A stretch of 64,000 nt of DNA. Origin: Larix kaempferi (taxonomy: Eukaryota; Streptophyta; Pinopsida; Pinales; Pinaceae). The notes under the pieces are model-generated. The model ran no database searches, was not told where the DNA came from, and saw only the letters and a list, made by a program, of their open reading frames with translations. The DNA lies in assembly GCA_027924585.1 (NCBI GenBank), contig BSBM01000059.1:3224001-3288000 (forward strand). Reading direction: 5' to 3'. The position numbers and the translations under genes are program-made. This document shows, piece by piece, positions 9,993 to 20,352 of this stretch. Numbering within the stretch: the stretch's first letter is position 1; each line of letters starts with the position of its first letter.

Positions 9993-10457
9993 AACATGCT
10001 TTGTCCTCAAAGCATAGTTTATTGTATGACTTTGTTCTCTTGCTCGTAACAACTTTTCATGAAGTTGTGAGCTTGGAACTACGATGCTTGATGAAACCAA
10101 ACGGTATAATCTTCGCAGGATGAACTAATGTGTTGCATTTTTTGGGAAGTAATCCAGCCAAAATCTACCTTCATTGGAATTGTTTGATGATCGACTGCTT
10201 GTACAGAACTTCTTAATTTAGACTTCCATAAAAGTTGTATGTTGTTTTTGTTCATTTTCAATGTTGTAGTTGGTTTGTCGATAAGAAGAACAATATTTAT
10301 TTTCTCCTTTACTTTGATGTTGGTTGTGTCAACTTCTGTGATTTGGGTGACGATAAGGCATTCGAGCCGTTTGTGGAACCCTTGTAGAAAATTCAATTGT
10401 TTGCACGCGATTCACTGGTTGATAATAACTCTGAGGATTTTTCTAACTTCTCATTTT

Positions 10458-10889
10458 TTAATTTTTTATTTGTTCAGTCAACCCTTTATTCAAATTTTTT
10501 AAGCTAGAATTTTCTTCATTTTTTTCTAATAGATTCTTATTGAATTCTTTTTGGAGATCCACTTCCTTTTGGTGGAATTTCTCATGGATTTCTTCTTGCG
10601 ATCTTTTTTCCCTTTTTAATTTCTTAATCTGTGTGATCAAGTCTTGACTTTGATTCCTCAAACGAGTAATTTCTTCATCCTAACTGGCGACAATCTTTTC
10701 AACTTCTTTCTCGTTCTTTTGTTCTGACTTTTGATTACCTTGTGAAATCATCTTTGATATATCCTTGAAGTTTTCAAATGTTGGAGCTTCTAAATCTGAC
10801 TTCATTGTAATATCTTGAAATGTGATTCTCTTATGCTTATAGGAAAATTTCAGAAACTTCTTTTCGGCATTTAAGATGAAGTTCCCCAA
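10458..10889 (-). pseudogene. Coiled-coil frame downstream of the protease-like domain
   Basis: Two minus-strand frames (10,680-10,889 and 10,458-10,661) are separated by stop codons near 10,680. The second is rich in Lys, Glu and Gln with heptad-like spacing (for example KKLKREKRSQEEIHEKF), as in a coiled coil. The first begins with the end of the protease fold (LGNFILN) and continues into an acidic/lysine-rich linker. In a typical Ty3/gypsy element reverse transcriptase would follow the protease, so a coiled coil here is unusual. Function unknown. Confidence 0.5.
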
Positions 10890-11545
10890 TGTTTTAATCC
10901 AAGGTAACCCTACAACTATGTCACCATCAAAGCTCCATTAGGAACTAACAATGAATTGAGATATGACCATATAATCTCCAACATTCAATTTTAATCCACT
11001 TATTTGAAATTGCTTCTTGTTCCAATGGTCTAGCCTTTCACCTATATTTGATTCGGGAATCACTAAATGGTTAGCAAATTCAGCACTAATATAATTATTT
11101 CTTTTAGTACAGGCAATAGAAATGGTGACATCTTTCCCTGCAAGTGTCCCTTTAACTCTAAATAGTATTGAGCCATTCATCTTTGAGGTGCTAGGAAACC
11201 TTCCCTTCTTTTCAACATTAAAATCCATATTCTTGAGTTTTCTTTGAAATTTAATCCACTTATTTGAAATTGCTTCTTGTTCCAAAGGTCTAGCCTTTCA
11301 CCTATATTTGATTCGGATATCACTAAATGGTTAGCAAATTCAGCACTAATATAATTATTTATTTCAGTACGGGCAATAGAAATGGTGACATCCTTCCCTG
11401 CAAGTGTCCCTTTAACTCTAAATAATATTGAGCCATTCATCTTTGAGGTGCTAGGAAACCTTCCCCTCTTTTCAACATTAAAATCCATATTCTTGAGTTT
11501 TCTTTGAAATTTATTCAATATCTCCTCTTTTTTTATAATAAACAA
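10860..11545 (-). pseudogene. Retropepsin-like (Ty3/gypsy-type) protease fragment, broken
   Basis: The minus strand reads a domain with the outline of an LTR-element aspartic protease: a strand ending VKGTLAGKDVTISI, then NNYISAEFANHL in the place of the usual NFIS block, and further on DIVVGLPWIKTLG, which matches the (D)IxLGxxWL block near the end of the fold. The catalytic Asp-Thr/Ser-Gly is not present; at its place are ACTKR and ARTEI in the two duplicated copies. A stop near 10,938 and a 260-bp tandem duplication break the frame. By family knowledge such a protein could not cleave a polyprotein. Confidence 0.6.
10991..11510 (-). repeat. 260-bp tandem duplication inside the protease region
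   Basis: Copies at 10,991-11,250 and 11,251-11,510 differ at about ten positions. Because 260 is not a multiple of three, the duplication shifts the frame. Confidence 0.9.
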
Positions 11546-11717
11546 TATTCAATATGATTCTTCTTGTAAAAAATATTATTTTGATGCTCTTTTAATCTTA
11601 TTTTCCCCTTAATTTGTGTAGAATGGTGTAGATTGGGTGGTTGGGAGGAATTATTGTTACCTTCCCCACCCAGGTTCAAATCTCGCTTTTTGTTTGTTGT
11701 TGGAGAATAAACCCAAA

Positions 11718-11845
11718 CCCACTTATTAAGAAACCATGTGTGGTTTTACTTCTTTACTTTTACTTATTTTTCTTTTCCTCCCACTTATTAAGAAACCATG
11801 TGTATAGAAACCACGTGTGGTTTTACTTCTTTACTTTTACTTTTT
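11718..11845. repeat. 62-bp leader duplication
   Basis: A segment starting 'cccacttattaagaaacc' recurs at 11,718 and 11,780; the second copy carries a roughly 14-bp internal duplication around 'tatagaaaccacg'. It lies between the primer site and the first frame, in the element's leader. Confidence 0.8.
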
Positions 11846-11929
11846 TTTTTTCTTTTTTTAGGACAAGGTCCTATTTTTTAGGGAAACCCTAATATAATGG
11901 TTAAAAACCCGAATCAGGAACTGTAACTT

Positions 11930-11941
11930 GCTCTGATACCA
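11930..11941 (-). other. Primer binding site for initiator-Met tRNA
   Basis: The minus strand reads TGGTATCAGAGC, the standard plant LTR-element primer site complementary to the 3' end of initiator tRNA-Met, one base from the LTR end. Confidence 0.85.
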
Positions 11942-11942
11942 A

Positions 11943-12127
11943 CATAATGAGAAAATCTCATTTACTCAATCTTCCACTTTATAAATGACAAATATTCCAT
12001 AAATACGAATATATATAAAAGATGATAAAATAAGATATGATATGAATTACAATTGAGGGCCCGTTATTTATATTTTGGCGGAATACCCTTTCACCAATAG
12101 TCATGTCTTTTCAAAAAGACATTATTA

Positions 12128-12166
<39 letters not shown>

Positions 12167-12203
12167 CTTGATGTTTATTATTATTATTATTTTATTCATA
12201 ACA
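11943..12203 (-). repeat. 5' LTR of the compact element
   Basis: A longer (ATT)n run than in the partner LTR accounts for most of the 13-bp size difference. The terminal dinucleotide next to the primer site is mutated (the minus strand ends TTATG rather than TTACA). Confidence 0.85.
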
Positions 12204-12837
12204 TGCGCACCTCTTGAGGGGGAAGGTCTTCTTGCTCTTGTGATGAAGTTGGATGCTTTCTTTGTCTTGCTAATGCTTTGTGGATGCTAGAATGGTTGGA
12301 ATGACTCATGATCAAGTAAGTTTTTTACATTTTTATGTCTTGCTTGGTGAATGGTAATTAAATTTTGCTTCCTGAATGATTGAATGGTAGCCCTAGGGAT
12401 GCATTCTTTTTTTAATAGGGCCTTTATCTACTTTTCTATCCCCTTAGCATAATAGTGGAAACACTCCCCAGAAGAGGTTTTTACAAAGTTTGGCCTTGGA
12501 GTTCCAACTTTGCCCTAGTTTAGGGTCATGAAACGAACCCTAGAGGTTGTTTCAAGAAGCCTTAACCTAGTTGACAAGGAGAATTACCTCCAAGAGGAAG
12601 GCTGGTCACAGATAGTCTGAGGCTAGGGTTTGGGGTAACATCCATTAAAACCCTAAGTTTGTCCATCTTTTCTACCTAAAACCCTAGTTTGTACACTTGC
12701 GAATATTTTTCTTAGGTTAAATTTACACTTTTCTTTGTAATTAGGTCTTATTTTTGTTTTTTTGTACATATTAAAAACCTAAAAAAACTAAACCCTAACC
12801 CTAACTACAGTCCCTAATCAACCCTAGTGGCCTCCTC
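12204..12837. other. No supported gene
   Basis: Non-repetitive sequence with phrases such as 'ctagggttt' and 'aaaccctag' scattered through 12,530-12,830. No domain seen. Confidence 0.4.
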
Positions 12838-13085
12838 AATCCTTCTCCCTAGGGTTCGGTCTTCTCCTCTTTGAGCTCGCCCTTCCTTCCTCTCCTTTTT
12901 ACACCTTCGCTTCCCTTTTTCCTTTCCTTGCTCCTCTCTTTTCTTCCTTTCCACCTCGTTCCCTTTTCCTTCCTCTCCTTTCCTTTCCTCTCCTCCTCCT
13001 CTTCGCTTCTCTTCTCTCTTCTTCTCCCTCTCCATTTCTCGTCCCTTCCTCTTCCTTTCTCCTTTCTCTTCTTTCCCTCACCACA
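12838..13085. repeat. 250-bp pyrimidine tract
   Basis: Almost continuous C and T on the plus strand. The open frames on both strands here (for example the Arg/Glu/Gly-rich minus frame 12,814-13,035) arise from composition and are not genes. Confidence 0.85.
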
Positions 13086-14028
13086 GCCTTGTTACTGTAC
13101 CTACTGCCCTCAGCCTCCTAAATTAGGGCTCATCCCCCTCCAAGTGACCTTCGCTCTCCCTTTTAAGAGGCTCAGATCCTCTACCCTAAAGCCTCCCTTG
13201 ACCTTGGTTCTGGTTTTTTGAGTTTTCCCCAAGGCTGTAGCAGCCTTAAATTAACCCCTTCTCTGCTGCATTTAAGTCCGCTAGGGCAGCAGACTGTCTA
13301 CACTTGACAGCCCTCCTTCATCCCACTACACCTACACAAAACAACCACACAAAGTTAGCCATTAATTACATTAACTTACTGCTTTAAAGGGTGATATATT
13401 TGGTGATAAAAAGAGGTTTGAAGCATGCATTACATACGGTCCTAAAAAGTCAATTTCATTTGCATACATGTTGATAAAGGAATTAGAATAGGTGTGATAC
13501 ATTACTTAAAGGCATAAATCCTATTGATTACACTTTTCTTTATTGCATAACTAAGGCTTACTACTGTTACAATCTGATATTGAAGTGACTGCTATATAAC
13601 TGTTAATATAGTCATATAAAGTCTGAAACTTGATCACATTTGATTGGCGTTAACTATGGTTAACTGTTGAAGCTATATTGTTTACTTAAAGACGCATTTA
13701 TTACACATTTTTGCATTTAACCTACTACTGTCGAACTGTCATAAATGACTGTCATTACTGATATACTGTGTTAATTCTGCCATAGACATCAGTCCTTATA
13801 TTTGCTATTGGTGATTATACTCTCTTGTCATTTGATGATCTATGTTATATGGTTGATGCTATTCATTATTGAATGATCTCTTATATGTTTGGAAGTTATT
13901 GCATGCCTTATACCATTTATGTTGCATAAACTCATACATTGAATTATCATCTACAAGCACTTTCTATGATTAGTATGTCTTCTTCATTCATAAGATTACA
14001 TTGATTGAAGGCACTGATCTCTAATTTG
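13086..14028. other. No supported gene
   Basis: AT-rich sequence without long frames or clear repeats. Confidence 0.4.
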
Positions 14029-14190
14029 GTCTTCTAGAAGACACAGCTTCTATTGTCCTAAGTGTTTGCAGATCATTTAAGAGCTCTCACCATGGAGGTT
14101 CTGAATCTCCAAAGTAGTTTGGAGGAGTGACTAAGGTCACAGTGGTCACTTTATCCGTACATTTGTTCATCGGATACTAGCGCTACTAGT
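14029..14190. repeat. Cluster of five short palindromes
   Basis: GTCTTCTAGAAGAC (14,029-14,042, no spacer), CTCCAAA/TTTGGAG (14,107-14,113/14,118-14,124), GTGAC/GTCAC (14,127-14,131/14,136-14,140), TATCCG/CGGATA (14,152-14,157/14,171-14,176) and ACTAG/CTAGT (14,176-14,180/14,186-14,190). All are perfect. Confidence 0.7.
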
Positions 14191-14475
14191 TCATCCGGTA
14201 ACACCAGGTTTGTTGTGTATTTTCTTAGGGTCATTTTCCCAAAAAGGGAGCCCTTGTAAACTTGGAAGTTAATTAATGAAAAGCTGATTTTGAAGGGAAG
14301 AAAATCGTGTATCTGTTTTGATCTGTTTCCTATATTTTGCTTCTGCTAGAAAATTTCTGTTAATTAATTCCAGCAGTACAAATAAATCAATGAGCCGAAA
14401 TTTCATATTTGAGCAAGGAAAATCAGTAGGAGTTTGTTTCTCTAGATCTAGTGTTTGGAAAAATTAACATACTGC

Positions 14476-14573
14476 ATGGGATGAAAATAGCCAATTTCAA
14501 AAGCAACACACTATGACCAAAATACAGTCACGTTGGCATTGAGTTGTGGACAACAATTGATAGAATCCATTGA
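14476..14573. repeat. 98-bp dispersed repeat, copy 2
   Basis: Partner of 8263-8361 in the same orientation; the pair is 6.2 kb apart. The sequence after it (14,574 on) is not shared. Confidence 0.85.
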
Positions 14574-17525
14574 AATGGATCTAGATGGAGCTGATCAGGG
14601 ATGATATGACCAAATTTCCTTTGGGAAGGCCTGGGAAGGCCTGGGATGGCTATAAAATTAATATTTGCAATGAAAGTACCCGTCTTAGGCATAGGTAGCC
14701 AATGAAAGTACCACTGAAAATCTTGTAATGGTTTGTAACTCCCAAGTGACTCCCATATTCAGATTAGTAGGCTTCTTTTATTAAGAGCCCATGATCATGA
14801 CATCTAGGACACAACTGATTTGAAGCTTTGCAATGGAGATTTCAAGTACACAGCAAATATGAAGAATATACTATTCCAATTGTTTTACCATTTTGAACTG
14901 TGTACCTACTCTCTTTTATTACCAATGTTGCAAAACTCAGCATCGGCAAATAAGAGGAGCAGGTCATCAATTTGGGAAATCGGAAAAAATCAGCAAGCAT
15001 AAACTCGGACCTGAAATTCAAAAAAAATTGAGAGAAAGCAGAGATTTTTGCTATGGACACTATTACATAAATTATGGTTTTAGTTTAGTTTTTTATATTA
15101 TTGTTTATGGAATAATGAATGATATCATGTTTGATGTCTCATGTACTTTTAGCAATTCTGAATATTTATTTCGACTTTTTATAATTCTCATTTCTTTAAT
15201 ACATTTTGATTGAACCCTTTTAATATTTCACTAGAAATCTGGGGAGCACTTATATCCACCCATGAATCTCATTCCCTTGTACCCCCATTCCCTCGTCCGA
15301 GAATCTTGTGCAACATGGGTTGCACCCAATTAGCGATTCGCAGTCTCCATTGTAATCCTCTACAGAAATATGTATGTGATCTTCAATTAGTTGCTAGCAC
15401 ATCTCCTGACTAATTGTTTACTATGTATTTATACACACTCAAGAAGTAGGGCAGCCTTACCAAGAGGGGGTTGTGGGTCTACATAAGTAGGGGGTTGTGG
15501 GTCTACAAGAGGTAACATATTTTGGGTGTCAATAGAACATCTAGCGATGTTATAAAGAAGATATACAATACAAATGAAGCAAGGAGAATTCAACAACAAT
15601 TTTTATATTTTGCAAACTAAGCAGCCCCACTTGCATAGTTGCTATGAAGGAGGATAAGAGAAATATGGTACAGGTGAACCCAATTAAATGGTAAAAGATG
15701 CTAGGGCAAGAGCACAGAAAATATTTTTTGTTCACCTTCAAACTAGGCACAGTATTTTCAAGGACCTGCAACACAGTGGGTACACACAGAGGTACCCTGC
15801 CCTCAAGGAGCATGCAAACTGAAAAGAGTACCCACAATTACCATTTCCTAGTGCTACGCCATCATAGCAAATGATTTGCAGCATGTTTTCAAACATGTAT
15901 GAATCAAGTATGTATTATCAAATGATTATTTTTAAAGTTTAAAACTCTTGAAATCAATATATTTTTAATATTTATATATTTGGGCAGGTTCCCCTATATC
16001 CTACCTCCAACATACCTTGTCATCCCCTGAAATTTTGGATTCTCTGGGTACACATCCCCACTTATCAAGTTTGTTGTAACATAGACTTTATGGTTTGATT
16101 AGCATCATCGCAAATCCCCTGGAAATTGGCACCTTCCCAAAACAACCAACTCCCAAAATAGAATAAAGTATAAACATCCAAATTGAAGCAAAATGCATTC
16201 TTGGATACAAATAACAATTTTGCAACCAAAATAGGAAGCATGAGGAGACCAAACTACTGGGACAAAATTATCCAAATGGAACCAACCTTCAACCCTATGG
16301 AATGCACAACGAAGGTGACCTAGGTAAAAGCTTGTAAGTCCATTGTTGACAAAAAAGATAACGTTGAAGGAAATTTGGCTTTTTAATAAGCTCATCCCCA
16401 TCTTGAATTAGAGAAGCAATGATCACATGCTTAGTCTAGCAAACTCCTCCCTCTAAGAAATGTTTTGAGAGGCCTTCAAATACCATAGAAGGTCCTCAAA
16501 TGGATTGTGTTGAAACATAACAAAATGAATTTATATTAATGTCCACTAAAGACCAAATAAGTCAATGGGAGTAAGACATTACATCAGTTATGACAAACCC
16601 ATACAAAAGCACGGGGTCCAAGATGCCCCCCTAATATGAAAAATAAAATAATTGAAATGAAATGAAAAACTAGTAAACTAAGAACCATAAATAAAACAAA
16701 GTAGCAAAACCCAGGCCTGCAAAGGTTATCCCAGGGGAAAAACACCAGAAATTGAGGAGAGAGCCAACAAAGAAACTTTCCTTCCTGGATAGAAGTAAAC
16801 CTATAAACATGTAAGTAATCCTGGGTGGTATCAACCAAATCCCTCCTAAGAAGAAGGCATAAAGGAGATCTCTCCTAACATACAAGGCCAAAGAATTCCC
16901 GCTGCAAGAGAAGAAACTGGTGATGCTCTGCTAGGAAGTTGAATGGCTCTCTCATCCGCAAATTCTCCTAGAACTCCTCATATCAATGTAACAAGCCCTG
17001 AAGTAAGCATCCTAGAATTTGGGATCAGTCTTTGCATCATAAAATTAGGGCACAAGTCTAAATCAGTTTTCTGCCAATCATAAATTGTAGTAGCTAGAGC
17101 CAAGGAGATAGAAAATGTGGCCAGGTATATATATGTTGAGCCTTCTCAATTAGCTTGATTATGATCCTTCCACTGTAAAGCCATTGAGTGTCTTCTTGGT
17201 TGGCATAATATTCTTCTTTTTAAATGCCAACTTAAGGTCAATTGGATGCATAATTATATTTTTAAGAGTCTAAATGTGAATTTCCTAACATACATCTACA
17301 TTATCTTGATTATATCATAAGATTTGAAGTGGTCAGCATATATTTAAAGAAGGTCATAGCCATACGATTTGAAGTGGTTAGCATATATCTAAAGAAGGTC
17401 AGATCCATGCAGACTACTTTCTTAGGTCTCTTGAGTCAGAAACAATGTTGGAATTATTAGTCTTTTCTTAGAATTACAAATAATGCAATCTTGGTGTTAA
17501 TATTGCCCCTTTCCCCAATTCTTAA
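14574..17525. other. No supported gene; minor direct repeats
   Basis: Small duplications are seen at about 14,620-14,648 ('gggaaggcct' units), 15,460-15,510 ('gggggttgtgggtctaca' twice) and 17,321-17,410 (a 45-bp unit starting 'gatttgaagtgg', twice). The 4405-4445 repeat partner lies near 16,532-16,573. Open frames of about 70-106 codons show no domain. Confidence 0.4.
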
Positions 17526-17596
17526 AGGGTTCTAGCTCAATTGAAGAGCGCCTGCTTTACAAGTAGGAGGTTGAAGGTTCGATTCCTTCGTGCCCT
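17526..17596 (+). tRNA. tRNA-Val(UAC)-like sequence, bacterial/organelle style, probably a pseudogene
   Basis: All four arms can be drawn: acceptor AGGGTTC/GTGCCCT (one T-T mismatch and one G-T), D stem GCTC/GAGC, anticodon stem CCTGC/GTAGG (one G-T) around loop TTTACAA with anticodon UAC, and T stem GAAGG/CCTTC around TTCGATT. The B box GGTTCGATTCC is perfect. The D loop is only seven bases and lacks the GG pair, so the A box is damaged. The 'agctcaattg' style recalls bacterial or organelle tRNAs, suggesting organelle DNA inserted in the nucleus, but the flanks show no further organelle sequence that I recognise. No CCA is encoded. Confidence 0.55.
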
Positions 17597-17654
17597 AAAG
17601 ATATTGCAATATTGATATTTTTAATAAAATATATTTTATTATGGTTTATTATGA

Positions 17655-18330
17655 CTACGAGGGGGGTTCTAAATTGACTTCATATGTCACTACGAGGGGG
17701 GTTCTAAATTGACTTCAAATGTCACTACGAGGGGGGTTCAAAACTGCCCTTGTATGTTACAACGAGGGGGTTCGATACCCCCCTGTAATTTTATATGAGG
17801 GGGGTTCATAACTGCCCCCAAATGTTTGAAAAGAGTTTTAGGGGGGGTTTCGAACTACCTCTATAGGCCTTTACGAGGGGGGTTCCAAACCTCCCCTATA
17901 GGCATCTACGAGGGGGGTTACAAACCGCCCCTATAGGAATCTACGAGGGGGGTTCCAAATAGCCCCTATAGGCCTCTACGAGGGGGGTTTCAAACTGCCT
18001 CTATAGGCCTCTAAGAGGGGGGTTCAAAACTGCCCCTATAAGTCTCTACGAGGGGGTTCTAAACTACCCCTATAGGCCTCTACAAGCGGGGTTCCAAATT
18101 GCCCCTATAGGACTATACGAGGGGGGTTCACAACCGCCCCTATATTCCTCTACGAGGGGGGTTCCAAACCGCCCATGTAGGTTTGTATGAGGGGGCTTAT
18201 GAGGGGGGTTCACAACAGCCCTCGTAGGTCTCTATGAAGGGGGTTCAAAACTACCCTCGTAGGTCTCTATGAAGGGGTCTACGAGGGGGGTTTTAAACCG
18301 CCTCCGTAGACTTCTACGAGGGGCATCACA
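17655..18330. repeat. 35-bp G-rich minisatellite (about 19 units)
   Basis: Units start near 17,657, 17,692, 17,727, 17,762, 17,795, 17,834, 17,873, 17,908, 17,943, 17,978, 18,013, 18,048, 18,082, 18,117, 18,152 and then less regularly. Each has a form like TACGAGGGGGGTTC then CAAACTGCCCCTATAGG, so a G6 run and a C4 run sit 12-13 bases apart and can pair. The G runs repeat on one strand every 35 bp. Position next to a CACTA-like end suggests these are subterminal repeats of that transposon. Confidence 0.85.
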
Positions 18331-18522
18331 AAACGCCCCCAAAAGTCACTTTTGGGGGGGGGGTTCCAATCTCGTCAAAAACAGCCCTTAAAGGGAAAAA
18401 CTTTTAACATCGTTGCCTTTAGGGGCAGTTTTGCCAAAAATGCCCCCAAAGCCAACCCCCCCCCGTAGGTCACTTTTGGGGGCGGAAGAAAACCCCCCCT
18501 AAAGCCCAAAAATGTAGTAGTG
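17655..18522 (-). mobile_element. CACTA-like (CMC/EnSpm) transposon end with subterminal repeats
   Basis: On the minus strand the sequence starting at 18,522 reads CACTACTACATTTTTGGG, matching the usual CACTA terminal form CACTACnAnAAAA. Inside it come G/C-rich alternating blocks (18,340-18,500) and then the 35-bp repeats, the usual layout of CACTA subterminal regions. No transposase and no partner terminus were found to the left, so the element is either truncated or its other end is beyond recognition. The 3-bp target duplication cannot be tested without the second end. Confidence 0.55.
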
Positions 18523-20352
18523 AAAATGTAGAAAATCACCTTAAATAGTGTTGATGTTGGTTTCAAGCTCCACACTCATTTTGTTTATTTGCTTTTCCAT
18601 TCTTTTAGTGATCCTGGTTATGCTGCTATAAACATTAACAAGGTCAAGGAAGGTTCGAAACCACCATCAACACTATTCAAGGTGAGTTTCTTCATTTTCT
18701 CCCATGTAGGGTGTTGTTCGTTGTCGTTGCATCACATAGACTGCAGTCATGAGATCGATGACTCAACATCTCCTACATTCTTCCTCTTTCCATCCTCTAT
18801 TGTCCACAGTATCACCTCATCTCATTTGTATATACTAGCCTGCGAAGGCTAGTATATCTGGATCATAGATGTTACCCATATTTCTCTACACGAAACTGAT
18901 TGTGACACCACCTCCTACATAAAATAAACAAGCAAGCGAATGCGAGGATCACTTAAAGAGTGGTAAAGCACAGAAACAAAATGAGTGTGGATCTTGTTTA
19001 ACCATGGTGATAAGAAAAATAATCTCCCAACCATAGACAAAGCTATTTGTCCCCCCCGAGCTTAGACTTTCCAATAGAGAACAATGTACATCCAGATAGT
19101 AGTAGCACAAACCCAAAAAAACAAGAGAGAAACTTTTCTAATAGTGGAGAACCCCAAAAAATCAGTCTCTTAACTGCAATAGAGAACCTCTCTTGGCTAG
19201 AGCGAACATGCTTGAGTGAATGACCAAATGAGAGGTCGAACACTCTATTTATACACATCAAATGGTGATTGTTTCCCTGACTGGGCCGACCTAACTTTCC
19301 CTAACTGGGCCGACCTGACTGGGGCATTTCTGCCCGTTGTTTCGGGAAAATTGCCCACTGTTTTGGGGCAGTTTATCCACTGGGCCGACTTGTCTTGGGG
19401 GAACACAAAAAATTACATTCAATAAATCTTTTCTTCGTGATTTCACCCCAAGGTCTACATTGATTCTTTCAAGTGCTTTACATGATCAAATACATTGACA
19501 TCTTGTCCCATAGGATGTACAATAACAAGATGAAATATAATAAGAATAACTTCTGAAGTTGCACTTTTTCCAACACTCCCTCTCAACAAGGAATGTATTC
19601 TTCGAACACTGTATTCTAATCTTATTCTTTCTCTAGTCGACCTATGAGGTGATGCCCCACACAGCTACTACTCCAATACTCCGTCTTGGCCATGGAGGTA
19701 TCATCAGTATTATCATATTGAAACACATCCCGATATCATCTGTATATCACAGTTATCTCTAACCTCTCTATATCATAAGGAAGGTCTTCCAAGACAATCT
19801 AACTCAGTCGAGAAGTGTGAACAAATCAATCTTCGTGCATCTGCTCAATCCAGTCCATCGGAGAACATGCACTAGCTCCATGACTCTGCCCTATCCATAG
19901 GTGAGTCACTTGTGCATCAGCTCAAGAAATTTGCACAGTCCATCGGAGAGTCTATCATGTATCAATACAATGTGCTCAGCTCAACCTAGTTCATCGAGTG
20001 CCTACATCATCAATACTCCCTCTTAGCTAGAGAGGTATCATCACATCGAAACACATCTTGTTATCATAAGAGGGTCCATTCCAACACAGGGATACACTCA
20101 ACAAAGGAGAAGGTTCCCCAAATGAACCATCCACAAATAAGCACGTTCCACAAAGGAACCATCCCACAAAGGAACCATCCCACAAAGGGACCATATCATC
20201 TTTTTAAAGAAGATATCTGATCTACCTGAGATGAGGTGATATGAGGGACAATAGAGGATGGAAAGGGGAAAAATGCCGGAGATGTTGAGTCATCGAACCC
20301 ATCACTGCAGTCTATGCGATGAAACGACTACAAACAACGCCCTACACGAGAG
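18523..20352. repeat. Array monomer 1 (1,830 bp), left edge cut by the CACTA end
   Basis: It begins at 'aaaatgtagaaaatc', directly after the transposon terminus; the left arm of its palindrome is therefore missing outward of that point. The palindrome right arm, TATA box (19,245-19,253), triple CTCCCTCTT motif and hairpin cluster are all present. Confidence 0.8.

Larger units (their letters stand above)
9731..12203 (-). mobile_element. Compact non-autonomous LTR retroelement (about 2.5 kb)
   Basis: Two similar LTRs (9731-9978 and 11,943-12,203) flank 1.96 kb of internal sequence. Transcription runs on the minus strand: the primer site lies next to the right LTR, a polypurine tract next to the left one, and a TATAAATAA box is on the minus strand inside each LTR. 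The internal region encodes only a degraded retropepsin-like domain and a coiled-coil stretch; no reverse transcriptase or integrase is present, so movement would need proteins supplied elsewhere. The five bases flanking the LTRs (TATAA, TGCGC) do not match, so no target duplication is visible. Confidence 0.8.

Noticed and set aside
12789-12804. AAACCCTAACCCTAAC, telomere-like
   Set aside because: Only two units and of the CCCTAA rather than the usual plant CCCTAAA register; too short to be an interstitial telomere.
12814-13221. Open frames on both strands
   Set aside because: Produced by the pyrimidine/purine composition of the tract (Arg/Glu/Gly or Ser/Leu/Phe runs).
17655-18370. CRISPR-like regular repeat
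   Set aside because: Units are directly adjacent with no unique spacers, in a eukaryotic context; this is a minisatellite.
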